From: Candidatus Sulfurimonas baltica
GTDB taxonomy: Bacteria > Campylobacterota > Campylobacteria > Campylobacterales > Sulfurimonadaceae
Length of the DNA stretch: 64,000 nt
Assembly: GCF_015265455.1 (NCBI RefSeq)
Contig: NZ_CP054492.1
Coordinates: forward strand, 1,178,001 to 1,242,000
Reading direction: 5' to 3'
The notes beneath the pieces are model-generated. The model saw nothing but the letters and a program-made list of their open reading frames with translations, searched no databases and was not told the DNA's origin. This document shows positions 1-10,023 of this stretch, one piece after another. How positions within the stretch are numbered: position 1 is the stretch's first letter; every line of letters begins with the position of its first letter. The translations under genes and the position numbers were made by a program.

Positions 1-1
1 T

Positions 2-2536
2 GGAGAGTCAGGAAGAGGAAAGTCTGCTCTTATATCTAAAGCGATTCAAGAAGCAGAAGAGACACTTCAAAAGAAAGTACTCTATAGATTTGTAAGTGCA
101 ACTCCAAACTCTAGCTCTTCTAAAGAGATACTTACGAGCATATTTGAAGAGTTACATGTAGATATAAGAACCGAAGAAGAAAAAGCAAAAAAAGATGAAG
201 ATAAACTCACCATAAACTCAAATGAAAATCAAGAATCATTTGAAGACTTTAGTTATAGAGTATACACAGAGATACTAAACATAAAAGAGAGCATAGTTGT
301 CTTTATAGACGCAGTAGACCAACTGCAAAACGATGATAACTTCTTATGGTTACCACAACAACTACCATCAAATGTAAAAATAGTAATCTCAGCACTAGAT
401 GATGTAAAATACAAAGATGACAGTAAATACCTAACAACACTAAAAACTAAAACAGACACTCTTCATCTGATTCCTGAATTCAGTGAACCAATACAACTTT
501 TAAAAGCTTTACTTGAAAAAGAAGATAGAACTGTAGATGATTATCAAACAAACTACTTTTTACAACAGTTTGAAAATGTAAAATCACCTCTGTATGTAAG
601 TATAGCTACTCAAGAGATGAAGAACTGGAAAAGTGGAGATACAACTCAAACACTCCAAAATACTCAACAAGGGATAATAGAAGAGTTTGTTGAAAATCTA
701 TATAAAGTATATCATCACAATGAAGAGTTTGTAAACAAAGCTCTAGGCTATATATACGCTTCAAGAGATGGTCTAAGTGAGAGTGAACTACTACAACTTA
801 TATCAGCAGATGAAGAGTTCATAAAAAGAATGGCACCTGAGACTTGGCATGATAACCCAAATAAAGAACTACCATTAGTTCACTGGTCAAGACTACAAAC
901 ACAACTAAAACCATTTCTAAGCTCAAAGACTCAAGATGGCGAAGAGTTAATGTACTTCTTCCATAGAGAGTTTGAAGATGTAATAGCTAAACTTCCAAAC
1001 CAAAGAGAAGAGCATGAAGCTGTTATAAAAGCTAATCAAGAACTTATAAAACAAAACCAAGACAAACCCTTCAACTCTAATAGATGGGGTAAACTCTACG
1101 CAACACTCATCACAGAATATGAACTAAGATATAAAGACAAAGAGAAACAAAAAGAGTTTGCTGAGTTTATAGCTATAATGACTAATAATAGTGATTGGGT
1201 ATTAGAGTACCTTCTTCATTTTTCCAATATCGGTACCAATCATCGTAGATACAACCGGATGCATAAAGCTATTGCATATCAAGAAAGCTGTTTATATATT
1301 TCAAAAGATTTATATAATGATTATCTAAATAGTTTAACAGAACCTTATGCTGAAGATATTCCAGCTAATTCATATGGTAATCTGTTGGTAGACAATTACA
1401 TTCTGGCATTAACGGGTCTATCCTTCTCATACTCCAAGCAAAACCGTGAAGAAGAAGCGATAGATTTTCTAAAAGAGTCATTCAAAATAACAAAAGAGCT
1501 ATATTCTAAAAATCAAACGCGCTGGATAGATACATATTTAATGGTATTAAATAATCTAGCTGAAAATTATAGAAAACATAACCATATAACAGAAGCAATA
1601 GAATTAGGAGAAGAATCATTAAAAATATTGAGACCACTTTACTATTCAGATCCAGCTTATTGGTTAGAACCCTATATATCTGTATTAGGTAATTTTGCCG
1701 GTTCTTTGTCTGATCAAAATCGCCTTGAAGAAGCAATAGAACTTCAAGAAGAATCCCTAGGTATACTAACTGATCTTTATAAGGAAAATCCTTCTTATTG
1801 GGCAGGGGAATATGCTCTATTACTAATTAATTTAGCTGCTACTTATTCTGATGCAAATCGCCAAGATCAAGTGATAAACATTGAAGAAGAGGCAGTAAAA
1901 ATAATAAAAGAACTTTTCGAACAAGATCCAGTTCTTTGGGTAGAATATTACACCACATCATTGCATAATCTAGCATTTTCTTACGAAAATCAAAATCGTC
2001 TAGATGATGCGATAGAACTTGAAGAGGAATCACTAAAGATACTAAAAGAGTTTTATCGTGAAGACCAAAATCAATGGGCTCTAGACTATATGCTCGCTCT
2101 AAATAGTTTAGGTAATTTATATATAAAAGAGCAAAGATTTGAAGAGGCTTTGCATATAGTGCAAAAAGCTAAAAATCTAAGTGAGAAATATTTTTATTAT
2201 ATTCCGCAACAGTGGACTAGAAGCTATTTAATCAGCATGACTGACTTAGCTGGCGTATATGGTGAGTTGGGTGATTACTATAACAAAATACAAATTCAAA
2301 TTGAAAAGGTTCAAATTTTAGGAGAGCTATATGCAATAGATCATGAGAGATGGCATGAAGAGTATAGTAACATTTTAAAAGGACTAATTGGTTCTTTACG
2401 AAATCAAAACGATCAAAGTAGGTTACTAGACACTCTTACTAAGTTATATGTAGTTACGGTTAGAAAGTTTGGTCAAAATAGCGATATGGCTCAAATGATG
2501 GTTAAAGAAATAGTAGCAATAAAACAACAATTATAA
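2..2536 (+). CDS. STAND/NACHT-type ATPase with C-terminal TPR repeats (5' end outside window)
   Basis: The reading frame is open from base 2, so the gene starts upstream; the Met at 617 is internal. The first visible residues, GESGRGKSAL, are a P-loop. A Walker B strand followed by DAVDQL lies near visible residues 98-108. A winged-helix-like segment containing ASRDGLSESELL follows (about 230-330), then about eight TPR-like units of about 46 residues to the end (844 residues visible). The ATPase and winged-helix parts are clearly paralogous to the gene at 17246, which carries DUF4062 at its N-terminus, so this protein probably does too (inference). STAND ATPases are switch proteins that oligomerise when their repeat domain binds a trigger. 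The next gene follows after 13 bp and carries the same TPR type, which suggests one operon and perhaps physical partnership. Confidence 0.85.
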   Translation, partial: GESGRGKSALISKAIQEAEETLQKKVLYRFVSATPNSSSSKEILTSIFEELHVDIRTEEEKAKKDEDKLTINSNENQESFEDFSYRVYTEILNIKESIVVFIDAVDQLQNDDNFLWLPQQLPSNVKIVISALDDVKYKDDSKYLTTLKTKTDTLHLIPEFSEPIQLLKALLEKEDRTVDDYQTNYFLQQFENVKSPLYVSIATQEMKNWKSGDTTQTLQNTQQGIIEEFVENLYKVYHHNEEFVNKALGYIYASRDGLSESELLQLISADEEFIKRMAPETWHDNPNKELPLVHWSRLQTQLKPFLSSKTQDGEELMYFFHREFEDVIAKLPNQREEHEAVIKANQELIKQNQDKPFNSNRWGKLYATLITEYELRYKDKEKQKEFAEFIAIMTNNSDWVLEYLLHFSNIGTNHRRYNRMHKAIAYQESCLYISKDLYNDYLNSLTEPYAEDIPANSYGNLLVDNYILALTGLSFSYSKQNREEEAIDFLKESFKITKELYSKNQTRWIDTYLMVLNNLAENYRKHNHITEAIELGEESLKILRPLYYSDPAYWLEPYISVLGNFAGSLSDQNRLEEAIELQEESLGILTDLYKENPSYWAGEYALLLINLAATYSDANRQDQVINIEEEAVKIIKELFEQDPVLWVEYYTTSLHNLAFSYENQNRLDDAIELEEESLKILKEFYREDQNQWALDYMLALNSLGNLYIKEQRFEEALHIVQKAKNLSEKYFYYIPQQWTRSYLISMTDLAGVYGELGDYYNKIQIQIEKVQILGELYAIDHERWHEEYSNILKGLIGSLRNQNDQSRLLDTLTKLYVVTVRKFGQNSDMAQMMVKEIVAIKQQL

Positions 2537-2549
2537 GGAAAAAACAAAC

Positions 2550-5324
2550 ATGACAGATGCAGATATACTAAGAGGCTTAGAGAGCCAAGTAGAAGAAGTT
2601 CAGCAAGATGCAAGACAAGGTGTTACAATTGATGATATTTTAGATATAGCAAAATTTTCTGCATTAATTGAAGGTAGGTCAGAAATAGAGATGATGGACT
2701 TTACAGTTGCGTTACTCTTTGTAGAAGCAATAACTGAAGTAGCGGAAAAAACTTTTTATTTGTTAACTAAAGGTATAGAAGTTCCTTTACAATGTAATGG
2801 ACAAAAATATATAGATATAGCAAGAATACAGCCTAATATGCCTATTGGAGATGACCTTGAAGATATGTTGTCACAATTTAAAGGATTTGTTGGAAATGGA
2901 GTGATTGCAAAACTTAGAGAAGATGGTGTTGATAACTATTTTAATGCTATCCAGAAAGACACAAGTAATAATATTAAAAAAAAGGCTAATGATATGACAG
3001 AAAATTTAAAGTTAAGTATTACACTAGATGAGCTTATCGAGTATGCAGCAAGAGTTTCCCCTAAAATGAAAGGCTCAACAGATGTAGGAAGATTACAATT
3101 TATTTTTGAGAATGTATATTTAACAAAAGAGATTGTAGATTTTATAGCAGAGTATGGCATAAAATGGAAATATAATTTAATGCCAAACTTCAATATGAGA
3201 CAACTTCAATCATTGACATTTGAAGAAGTGATGGGTTATACCGATAGTGAAGAGGGACGAAATTTTCAAAAACTATTAACAAATAAATTTGGAGGAGATA
3301 CAAAAGTAGCTTATTATTACTATGACAATCCACAAAGAGAGAAAAATTGGGAAGATGAAGTGCCATTCTTAGAAGAGAAGTTTGGTGCAAATAAAAAAGT
3401 ACTAACTCCTGAGGAAAAAGTTTCAAATCTTGAAGAGCTTTACAAGCAAGACAAAGATAAATGGGTGAAGGATTACACTGAAGCACTTCATTGGTTAGCT
3501 TTGTCATATTATAAGCAAAGCAGCTACGATGAAGCGATACCACTTTTTTCTAAAAACCTCTCTATCTTTGAAGAGCTTTACAAGCAAGACAAAGATAAAT
3601 GGGTGAAGGATTACACTAAAGCACTTGATTGGTTAGCCTATTCACATTATCAGCAAAGCAGCTACGATGAAGCGATACCACTTTTTTCTAAAAACCTCTC
3701 TATCTTTGAAGAGCTTTACAAGCAAGACAAAGATAAATGGGTGAAGGATTACACTAAAGCACTTGATTGGTTAGCCAATTCACATTATCAGCAAAGCAGC
3801 TACGATGAAGCGATACCACTTTTTTCTAAAAACCTCTCTATCCTTGAAGAGCTTTACATGCAAGATGAAGAAAAATGGGTGAAGGATTACACTAAAGCAC
3901 TTTATTGGTTAGCTTTGTCATATTATAAGCAAAGCAGCTACGATGAAGCGATACCACTTTTTTCTAAAAACCTCTCTATCCTTGAAGAGCTTTACAAGCA
4001 AGACAAAGATAAATGGGTGAAGGATTACACTAAAGCACTTCATTGGTTAGCCTATTCACATTATCAGCAAAGCAGCTACGATGAAGCGATACCACTTTTT
4101 TCTAAAAACCTCTCTATCCTTGAAGAGCTTTACAAGCAAGACAAAGATAAATGGGTGAAGGATTACACTAAAGCACTTGATTGGTTAGCCGATTCACATT
4201 ATCAGCAAAGCAGCTACGATGAAGCGATACCACTTTTTTCTAAAAACCTCTCTATCCTTGAAGAGCTTTACAAGCAAGACAAAGATAAATGGGTGAAGGA
4301 TTACACTGGAGCACTTCTTTGGTTAGCCAATTCACATTATCAGCAAAGCAGCTACGATGAAGCGATACCACTTTTTTCTAAAAACCTCTCTATCCTTGAA
4401 GAGCTTTACATGCAAGATGAAGAAAAATGGGTGAAGGATTACACTAAAGCACTTGATTGGTTAGCCTATTCATATTATAAGCAAAGCAGCTACGATGAAG
4501 CAATACCATTTTATTCTAAAAACCTCTCTATCCTTGAAGAGCTTTACAAGCTAGATGAAGATAAATGGGTGAAGGATTACACTAAAGCACTTGATTGGTT
4601 AGCCAATTCACATTATCAGCAAAGCAGCTACGATGAAGCGATACCACTTTTTTCTAAAAACCTCTCTATCCTTGAAGAGCTTTACATGCAAGATGAAGAA
4701 AAATGGGTGAAGGATTACACTAAAGCACTTGATTGGTTAGCCTATTCATATTATAAGCAAAGCAGCTACGATGAAGCAATACCATTTTATTCTAAAAACC
4801 TCTCTATCCTTGAAGAGCTTTACAAGCTAGATGAAGATAAATGGGTGAAGGATTACACTGGAGCACTTGATTCCTTAGCCTGTTCAAAAGCAAATAACAA
4901 AGAGTATGAAGAAGCAGGAAAACTGTTTTCAAAATATTTTGAGATAATTGACTTTAATCAAAAAGATGATATCACATGGTTTATGTACGCATTCATTAAA
5001 TGGTATCAATGTGAGCAGAGACTAGGCAACAGTATCGCAATTAAGAATTTAGATGATTTAGCTCTAAAACTCATAGACTTGTATAAAGATAAACTTGGCA
5101 AAGAGTATGAAGTGGTGATAAAGCAACAACATGATGGTTATATTCCACTTAGAGATTCGGAAGATGATTTTGATAGAGAAAAGTATGAGATATTTGTAAA
5201 ATTTTTTGAAGCTGATTTTACTTATGTTGAGCCTAGTGAAAAAGACACTAAGTTTATAAAAGATGTAGAACAATTAGAAAAAAATATAATATGGAAGATT
5301 TTAAATTTTTTCAAAACAAAATAA
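2550..5324 (+). CDS. TPR protein with near-identical 46-residue repeats
   Basis: This 924-residue soluble protein has three parts. Residues 1-290 match no family I can name with certainty; residues 20-55 faintly resemble the helical N-domain of Clp ATPases. Residues about 295-800 are eleven TPR units of exactly 46 residues, ten nearly identical and the last degenerate. A charged tail of about 120 residues closes the protein. The repeat pattern (LY..D..KW...Y..AL.WLA.S.Y.QSSYDEAI) matches the degenerate TPRs of the preceding STAND protein. Differences between units fall mostly on helix-A positions 2, 5, 9, 11 and 13 of the TPR, where TPR proteins commonly contact ligand. I infer a recognition or scaffold subunit working with the STAND ATPase. 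The gene sits 13 bp after that gene and 48 bp before the next. Confidence 0.85.
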   Translation: MTDADILRGLESQVEEVQQDARQGVTIDDILDIAKFSALIEGRSEIEMMDFTVALLFVEAITEVAEKTFYLLTKGIEVPLQCNGQKYIDIARIQPNMPIGDDLEDMLSQFKGFVGNGVIAKLREDGVDNYFNAIQKDTSNNIKKKANDMTENLKLSITLDELIEYAARVSPKMKGSTDVGRLQFIFENVYLTKEIVDFIAEYGIKWKYNLMPNFNMRQLQSLTFEEVMGYTDSEEGRNFQKLLTNKFGGDTKVAYYYYDNPQREKNWEDEVPFLEEKFGANKKVLTPEEKVSNLEELYKQDKDKWVKDYTEALHWLALSYYKQSSYDEAIPLFSKNLSIFEELYKQDKDKWVKDYTKALDWLAYSHYQQSSYDEAIPLFSKNLSIFEELYKQDKDKWVKDYTKALDWLANSHYQQSSYDEAIPLFSKNLSILEELYMQDEEKWVKDYTKALYWLALSYYKQSSYDEAIPLFSKNLSILEELYKQDKDKWVKDYTKALHWLAYSHYQQSSYDEAIPLFSKNLSILEELYKQDKDKWVKDYTKALDWLADSHYQQSSYDEAIPLFSKNLSILEELYKQDKDKWVKDYTGALLWLANSHYQQSSYDEAIPLFSKNLSILEELYMQDEEKWVKDYTKALDWLAYSYYKQSSYDEAIPFYSKNLSILEELYKLDEDKWVKDYTKALDWLANSHYQQSSYDEAIPLFSKNLSILEELYMQDEEKWVKDYTKALDWLAYSYYKQSSYDEAIPFYSKNLSILEELYKLDEDKWVKDYTGALDSLACSKANNKEYEEAGKLFSKYFEIIDFNQKDDITWFMYAFIKWYQCEQRLGNSIAIKNLDDLALKLIDLYKDKLGKEYEVVIKQQHDGYIPLRDSEDDFDREKYEIFVKFFEADFTYVEPSEKDTKFIKDVEQLEKNIIWKILNFFKTK
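3432..4949 (+). repeat. Tandem 138-bp coding repeat, 11 units
   Basis: Unit starts, recognised by GAAGAGCTTTACA, are at 3432, 3570, 3708, 3846, 3984, 4122, 4260, 4398, 4536, 4674 and 4812, always 138 bp apart. Units 1-10 are almost identical in DNA and unit 11 decays after about 50 bp. Units 8-9 are copied as units 10-11: 4398-4583 and 4674-4859 read as identical over 186 bp. That makes a 276-bp higher-order duplication and implies recent unequal crossing-over or slippage. Confidence 0.97.
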
Positions 5325-5372
5325 CAGCTAAAATATTAATAAAGAATATTTAAAACATAGTTAGAGGAAACA

Positions 5373-7265
5373 ATGAAAAAACTAAATGAAATCATAAATA
5401 GCTATAGAAACTCTCCAAGCGTAGTTTACTTTTTACTAGAAAACAAAGCTTTAACCATAGGAGCAGTTGCTGTAATAGCTTTTGTATTACGCTTTTCATT
5501 AGCAGTAAATAGCAATGAAGTTTTAGATGCTTTAGGTAATGGCTTAGAGTTTGCATCTATCGTATCAGCTTCTATGATTGCTGTTTTACTTTACTTCAAA
5601 GATGCAGTAAATATGCAACTTGTAAAGCGCATTTCTGAAAGCGGACACACTACAGTTTTTGGATTGGGTGAGTTTAGTGCTGCGCTTCTTACAAATGAAG
5701 TTGCCAATAAAAATAGCTCATATATCATCTTTGAAAAAAATATCCAAAATGATAAAATTGAACACTTTAGAAAAGCTGGCATGGGAGTGGTTCAAGGAGA
5801 TGCTTTTGATGGTGAACATCTTGAACAACTAAACTTTCAAACAATGGACTATGCCATTGTAGCACTTGGTAACGACAGGTTAAATATGGAGTTGGCAACT
5901 ACTATTATAGACCATTATAAACGCAAAAATATTGACACTCCTATTAAAATAGTTGTTCATATTATAAACCAAGATTTAAATGCTCTTTTCCATCAAGCGT
6001 TTATTGCTCCAGATGCAGATAAAACTCATAAAATAGATATTCAGACATTTTCCTTTTATGAAGAGGCGGCAGAATCATTTTTTGAGCAGAACTATGTTGA
6101 TGGGCAAAGCAGTGAAATTATGGATGGTAGTGAAGATTATCATATAGTTGTTGCTGGTAATGGTGAGCTTGCACTTAACATTATCTACCAAGCGGCAAAA
6201 AAAGCGCACCTCCCAAATGAGAATAAATTAACTATACATGTAGTAGATAAAGATGCCCAAAAGTTTAAAAAGCAAGTGATTAAACGATACTCTGGCATAG
6301 AAAAGGTAATCTCATTAGAATCAGTAACACTAGATGATGAGACTCTAGAATACTTTAATCAAGAAGAACTTTGGTTTAAAAAGAATCTTACTCATGTAAT
6401 CGTGTGCTACGATGATGAAGAGAAAAACCTTAAAATTGCTACAGACCTTTTTAACAAAACATATTTGTCTCGTGCGGTTGAAAAGACTCTAAAAACCCGT
6501 ATTAATTTTGCTATATTTAATGCTTACAACATGAGCAGTAAAATAGATACGGATAAAGAGAACTTCAAACAGTTCTTTAGTTTTGCAGATGTAAAAGCAA
6601 TATGTACAAGAGATAATTTACTAGATGAAAAACATGATTTGATGGCGAAGTTAGTACACAATCAATATGCAGAGCAGTATACTCCAAATGACTTATATGA
6701 TTTACAAAACAAGACTATTAAAGATAAGATACATGACAAGTGGTATGATGCTTCAAAGTTAAGTGATAAGCTCTCAAGTATAGCCCAAAGTAAGCATATA
6801 CCAATGAAGTTAAAAGCACTAGGACTTCATAGCGTTAAATCTGAGAAATCTCAAAAAGAGCTTTTAGAACATAACCGTAAAATATTTGATGCTTCATTAA
6901 AAGATGATAGAGATTCTCTTGGACTTAGTGATGAATTTTTACAAGATTACTCAAAAGAGCTTCCAAAACTATGGGGCGATCAAAGCAGCATAAACATACG
7001 CTATTTTCCAAAAGAGTACACGACAATGCTTGAAAAACTTACAAGAGCAGAACATAACCGCTGGAATGCATTTCATTATTTAAATGGTTGGACTTATGAC
7101 GAGGTAAAATCAAAACCAAAAAAAGAGCATGACTGCTTAATGCCACTTGCAGAGTTTAAAAAACCAGAACTTCAACTAACGGTAATCTATGACATGTATG
7201 CTATTTTATATATTCCAAATTATCTGGCTAATGCTGGGTATGAGATAACCTTTAGGGAGTCTTGA
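5373..7265 (+). CDS. Membrane-anchored tandem TrkA-N/RCK-like protein with RyR domain
   Basis: This 630-residue protein starts with two predicted membrane helices (about 28-48 and 55-75). A first Rossmann-like module follows (FGLGEFSAALL near 97, with acidic IIFEKN at the end of the second strand) and then a second (VVAGNGELALNI near 255). This resembles the NAD-binding RCK/TrkA-N domains that gate K+ channels. Near residues 550-597 the AEHNRWNAFHYLNGW...HDCLMPLAEF segment matches the RyR repeat domain. RyR domains in prokaryotes are associated with nucleotide-linked conflict systems (family knowledge). There is no clear K+ selectivity filter. The next gene is a longer paralogue overlapping by one base, so the pair probably forms a heteromer at the membrane (inference). 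Confidence 0.8.
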   Translation: MKKLNEIINSYRNSPSVVYFLLENKALTIGAVAVIAFVLRFSLAVNSNEVLDALGNGLEFASIVSASMIAVLLYFKDAVNMQLVKRISESGHTTVFGLGEFSAALLTNEVANKNSSYIIFEKNIQNDKIEHFRKAGMGVVQGDAFDGEHLEQLNFQTMDYAIVALGNDRLNMELATTIIDHYKRKNIDTPIKIVVHIINQDLNALFHQAFIAPDADKTHKIDIQTFSFYEEAAESFFEQNYVDGQSSEIMDGSEDYHIVVAGNGELALNIIYQAAKKAHLPNENKLTIHVVDKDAQKFKKQVIKRYSGIEKVISLESVTLDDETLEYFNQEELWFKKNLTHVIVCYDDEEKNLKIATDLFNKTYLSRAVEKTLKTRINFAIFNAYNMSSKIDTDKENFKQFFSFADVKAICTRDNLLDEKHDLMAKLVHNQYAEQYTPNDLYDLQNKTIKDKIHDKWYDASKLSDKLSSIAQSKHIPMKLKALGLHSVKSEKSQKELLEHNRKIFDASLKDDRDSLGLSDEFLQDYSKELPKLWGDQSSINIRYFPKEYTTMLEKLTRAEHNRWNAFHYLNGWTYDEVKSKPKKEHDCLMPLAEFKKPELQLTVIYDMYAILYIPNYLANAGYEITFRES

Positions 7266-9880
7266 TGGATATTAGTTTAAAACTCAAAAATATTATATAT
7301 CGTATTGCAGATATCTTTTTCAAAGTGATGAGAACAGTCAGTAAAAATAAACTTTTTATTATTATAATGATATTTGTCTTTGCATATTATTTGGGTGTCT
7401 CAGGCATAAAAGAAGTAGTTGAGCTTTCTATAGCAAGTGTACAAGTGTCTACAGATAAGAGTATATTTTCATCTGTATGGTTTTTGGCTTTTGAAAATCT
7501 TTTTGTGCAACTGCCAGGTGAACTAACCAATACAAAGGTAATTACAGCACAGTTTATTGCCCATTTTGCATTACTTTTTACTGTTGTGTTAGTACTTTTT
7601 AAAGATTGGATAGTGTTATTAAAACTTAAAACCCTTTCATATGTAAAACACACGCTAGTTATAGGCTTAGGCGAAAACAATCGTATGTATCTTGAAAGTG
7701 AAATAAAATCAGGACATGAAAGCAATATTATTATCATTGAACCTGATATTGCTAATGCTCATGCTAGATATTTTCAAAATGAGGGATTTGGAGTTTTTTT
7801 TGGAACCATAGAAGAGTATTCAATTAAGTTTCAAAATCTTGAACGAGTTGTAATATCAGCAGGAAATGATCGTGAAAATATAGAAATTGCCGGTAAATTG
7901 CTACAACAAATACCAGATACTATGAATAAAGAGAAATTTGGAGAACCAACAATAATACATATTCATTTACAAAATCAGGATTATAAAGCACTTTTTAAAC
8001 AAAATGTATTAAATAGTAGAGCTGATCTTCCTTTGGAATTTAAACCATACTCTTTTAATGACGATGCAGTAAGATACCTTTTTGATAAACATACCGTGCT
8101 TGGAAATTTTCATACTATTGCTAAAAGAGAAGAATCCTATAATATTGTGGTAATTGGTGATGGCAATTTAGCTGAACGTATAATATATCACCTTTGTACA
8201 CTTTCAATTTTACCAAACAAAAACCATCTAACTGTTCATTGTATTAATGAAAATACAGAATCATTTATCACTCGTGTAAAATCAAACTTCACAGAACTCT
8301 CTAAAATAAAATCTATTTCATTTCATGAACACCATCTTTCTATGGAAAATCCAAATTTTTTCAATAGTGATGTTTGGGCACTAAACAATTTAACAAATGT
8401 TTTTATTTGTCATGATGATGAAAACATCAATCTTGAGTGTGTTGTAAATCTTCACGATAAGGTTTATATTAAAGATGCCGTACATAAAACAATGAAGACA
8501 AAAGTACATTTTGCAATGTACCACAATATGCAATTGAGTCAGAGTATTGATGAAAATAAAGATGAATTTAAACAATTTTTTACTTTTGGTGACGCAAGTA
8601 AAATATGTAGTCGTGAATACTTTATTGATGAAAATCATGAAAATATTGCTAAACTAATTCATAACGGATACGGCGATATATATAATGATAAAAGTATTGG
8701 TGATTTTGAAGATAAAATATTTGTAAAAATAATAGAGAGTAAGTGGCTTGATAGCACAAAATTTAGCGATCGTGAATCAAATCGATCGCAGGCACTTCAT
8801 ATAAATACAAAACTTATGTCACTTGGTCTTAAAAAAGTTAAGTATGATGACACAGATAAAACACAAGTAGAAATAAGAAGACTGCTTCTTAAGGAAAATA
8901 AAAAAGCTTTTAAGCCTTTTTGTTCTCAATTAAAGATAACTCAAAAAGAACTAGTTAACTTCTCTAGTCAACTCCCAAAACTATATGATGATGAGTCTCA
9001 TCTCGATGAAGAGATGATTAATAAATACTATGAGATATTAATGAAAGACGAAGGCATGCTTGCTAAACTTATGCAAGCTGAGCATGAGCGCTGGAATGCA
9101 TTTCATTATATAAACGGTTGGAAATTTAATAAGGATAAAAACAAAGATATCAAAGAACACAACTGCTTAATAAGTTTAGGTGAATTCAATGATGTAAAAC
9201 GTAAAATGACAATAATATATGACCTATACTCAGTTTTATATATGCCAAACTATCTTGCAAGTACTGGATATAAAATTGTTCCTATTGATGATATCTCTAT
9301 AGGTGTCATTGGTAATAGTGACAAAAATATGCCAGATGATAAGTTGAAAAATATTCTTAAGATAGAATTAGAAAAAATAATCTCTAAACATGGAAATATA
9401 GAACTTATTTCATCACTTAGGGAAGGCACAGAGCGTATATTTGTTGATTTGGCATTAGAAGTTGATATTCAAAAAATAAAAGAGTTGACTGTCCCTATGC
9501 CATTTGAAGAAGAAGATTATATTCAAGACTTTAATCAAAATAGTTCAAAAGATATGTTTACGAGATATACGGTATTTGATGAAATTTATTCACATATGAA
9601 AGTTGATGCTTACTCTCTTACACATGGAAGTCCTCGTACACAAAAAAACCCTGAGAAGCAAAATAATTTTAATGAGCAACAATATATGAAATCTAGGGAG
9701 GATGTTTTAAAATTATCAGATATAGTGTTTTTGATATTAAATAAACAATCAGATGACATAAGAACTAAAGAAGTCTTAACTCAGGCTAAAAAATATTCTA
9801 AAAAAATTATATGTATCAATCCTCGTATATATGATGTATGTAGCAAAGAAACTCTAGATATATATTTAACAGGAGATTAA
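7265..9880 (+). CDS. Membrane-anchored TrkA-N/RCK-like, RyR and SLOG/LSDAT-like protein
   Basis: I chose ATG at 7265, which overlaps the previous stop as TGATG and follows AGGGAG at good spacing; a TTG at 7262 is possible. The 871-residue protein has N-terminal membrane helices (about 28-46 and 90-115) with a hydrophobic re-entrant-like stretch between them. Two Rossmann modules follow (VIGLGENNR and VVIGDGNLAE), then an RyR domain (AEHERWNAFHYINGW, about 598-645). The C-terminal domain (about 677-865) has IGVIGNSDK, ISSLREGTERIFVDLALE and a PMPFEEEDYIQDF segment. This matches the SLOG/LSDAT superfamily, which is thought to bind nucleotide-derived ligands and also occurs at the N-terminus of TRPM channels. 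It looks like a ligand-gated membrane effector or sensor paired with the shorter paralogue upstream. Confidence 0.78.
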   Translation: MDISLKLKNIIYRIADIFFKVMRTVSKNKLFIIIMIFVFAYYLGVSGIKEVVELSIASVQVSTDKSIFSSVWFLAFENLFVQLPGELTNTKVITAQFIAHFALLFTVVLVLFKDWIVLLKLKTLSYVKHTLVIGLGENNRMYLESEIKSGHESNIIIIEPDIANAHARYFQNEGFGVFFGTIEEYSIKFQNLERVVISAGNDRENIEIAGKLLQQIPDTMNKEKFGEPTIIHIHLQNQDYKALFKQNVLNSRADLPLEFKPYSFNDDAVRYLFDKHTVLGNFHTIAKREESYNIVVIGDGNLAERIIYHLCTLSILPNKNHLTVHCINENTESFITRVKSNFTELSKIKSISFHEHHLSMENPNFFNSDVWALNNLTNVFICHDDENINLECVVNLHDKVYIKDAVHKTMKTKVHFAMYHNMQLSQSIDENKDEFKQFFTFGDASKICSREYFIDENHENIAKLIHNGYGDIYNDKSIGDFEDKIFVKIIESKWLDSTKFSDRESNRSQALHINTKLMSLGLKKVKYDDTDKTQVEIRRLLLKENKKAFKPFCSQLKITQKELVNFSSQLPKLYDDESHLDEEMINKYYEILMKDEGMLAKLMQAEHERWNAFHYINGWKFNKDKNKDIKEHNCLISLGEFNDVKRKMTIIYDLYSVLYMPNYLASTGYKIVPIDDISIGVIGNSDKNMPDDKLKNILKIELEKIISKHGNIELISSLREGTERIFVDLALEVDIQKIKELTVPMPFEEEDYIQDFNQNSSKDMFTRYTVFDEIYSHMKVDAYSLTHGSPRTQKNPEKQNNFNEQQYMKSREDVLKLSDIVFLILNKQSDDIRTKEVLTQAKKYSKKIICINPRIYDVCSKETLDIYLTGD

Positions 9881-10023
9881 GAAATGTGACTTAATAGTAA
9901 AAACGGGTGCTTAAAAGACACCTCAAACTATGGTATAAGTTGTCCTTAATAGTGTTATGCTATAATTATATTCAAAAAATTCTGTTCTATATTGCTTTTT
10001 TTAGATTAAAATAAAGAAAATAA

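Noticed and set aside
3432-4949. A diversity-generating retroelement, because variable codons are mostly NAT/NNT
   Set aside because: No reverse transcriptase, template repeat or accessory gene is visible in the window, and variation is spread over many tandem units rather than one variable repeat. Unequal crossing-over plus selection explains it.
3432-4949. A CRISPR array, because of regular repeats
   Set aside because: The 138-bp units lie in an open reading frame and encode TPRs; there are no short repeats with unique spacers and no cas genes.
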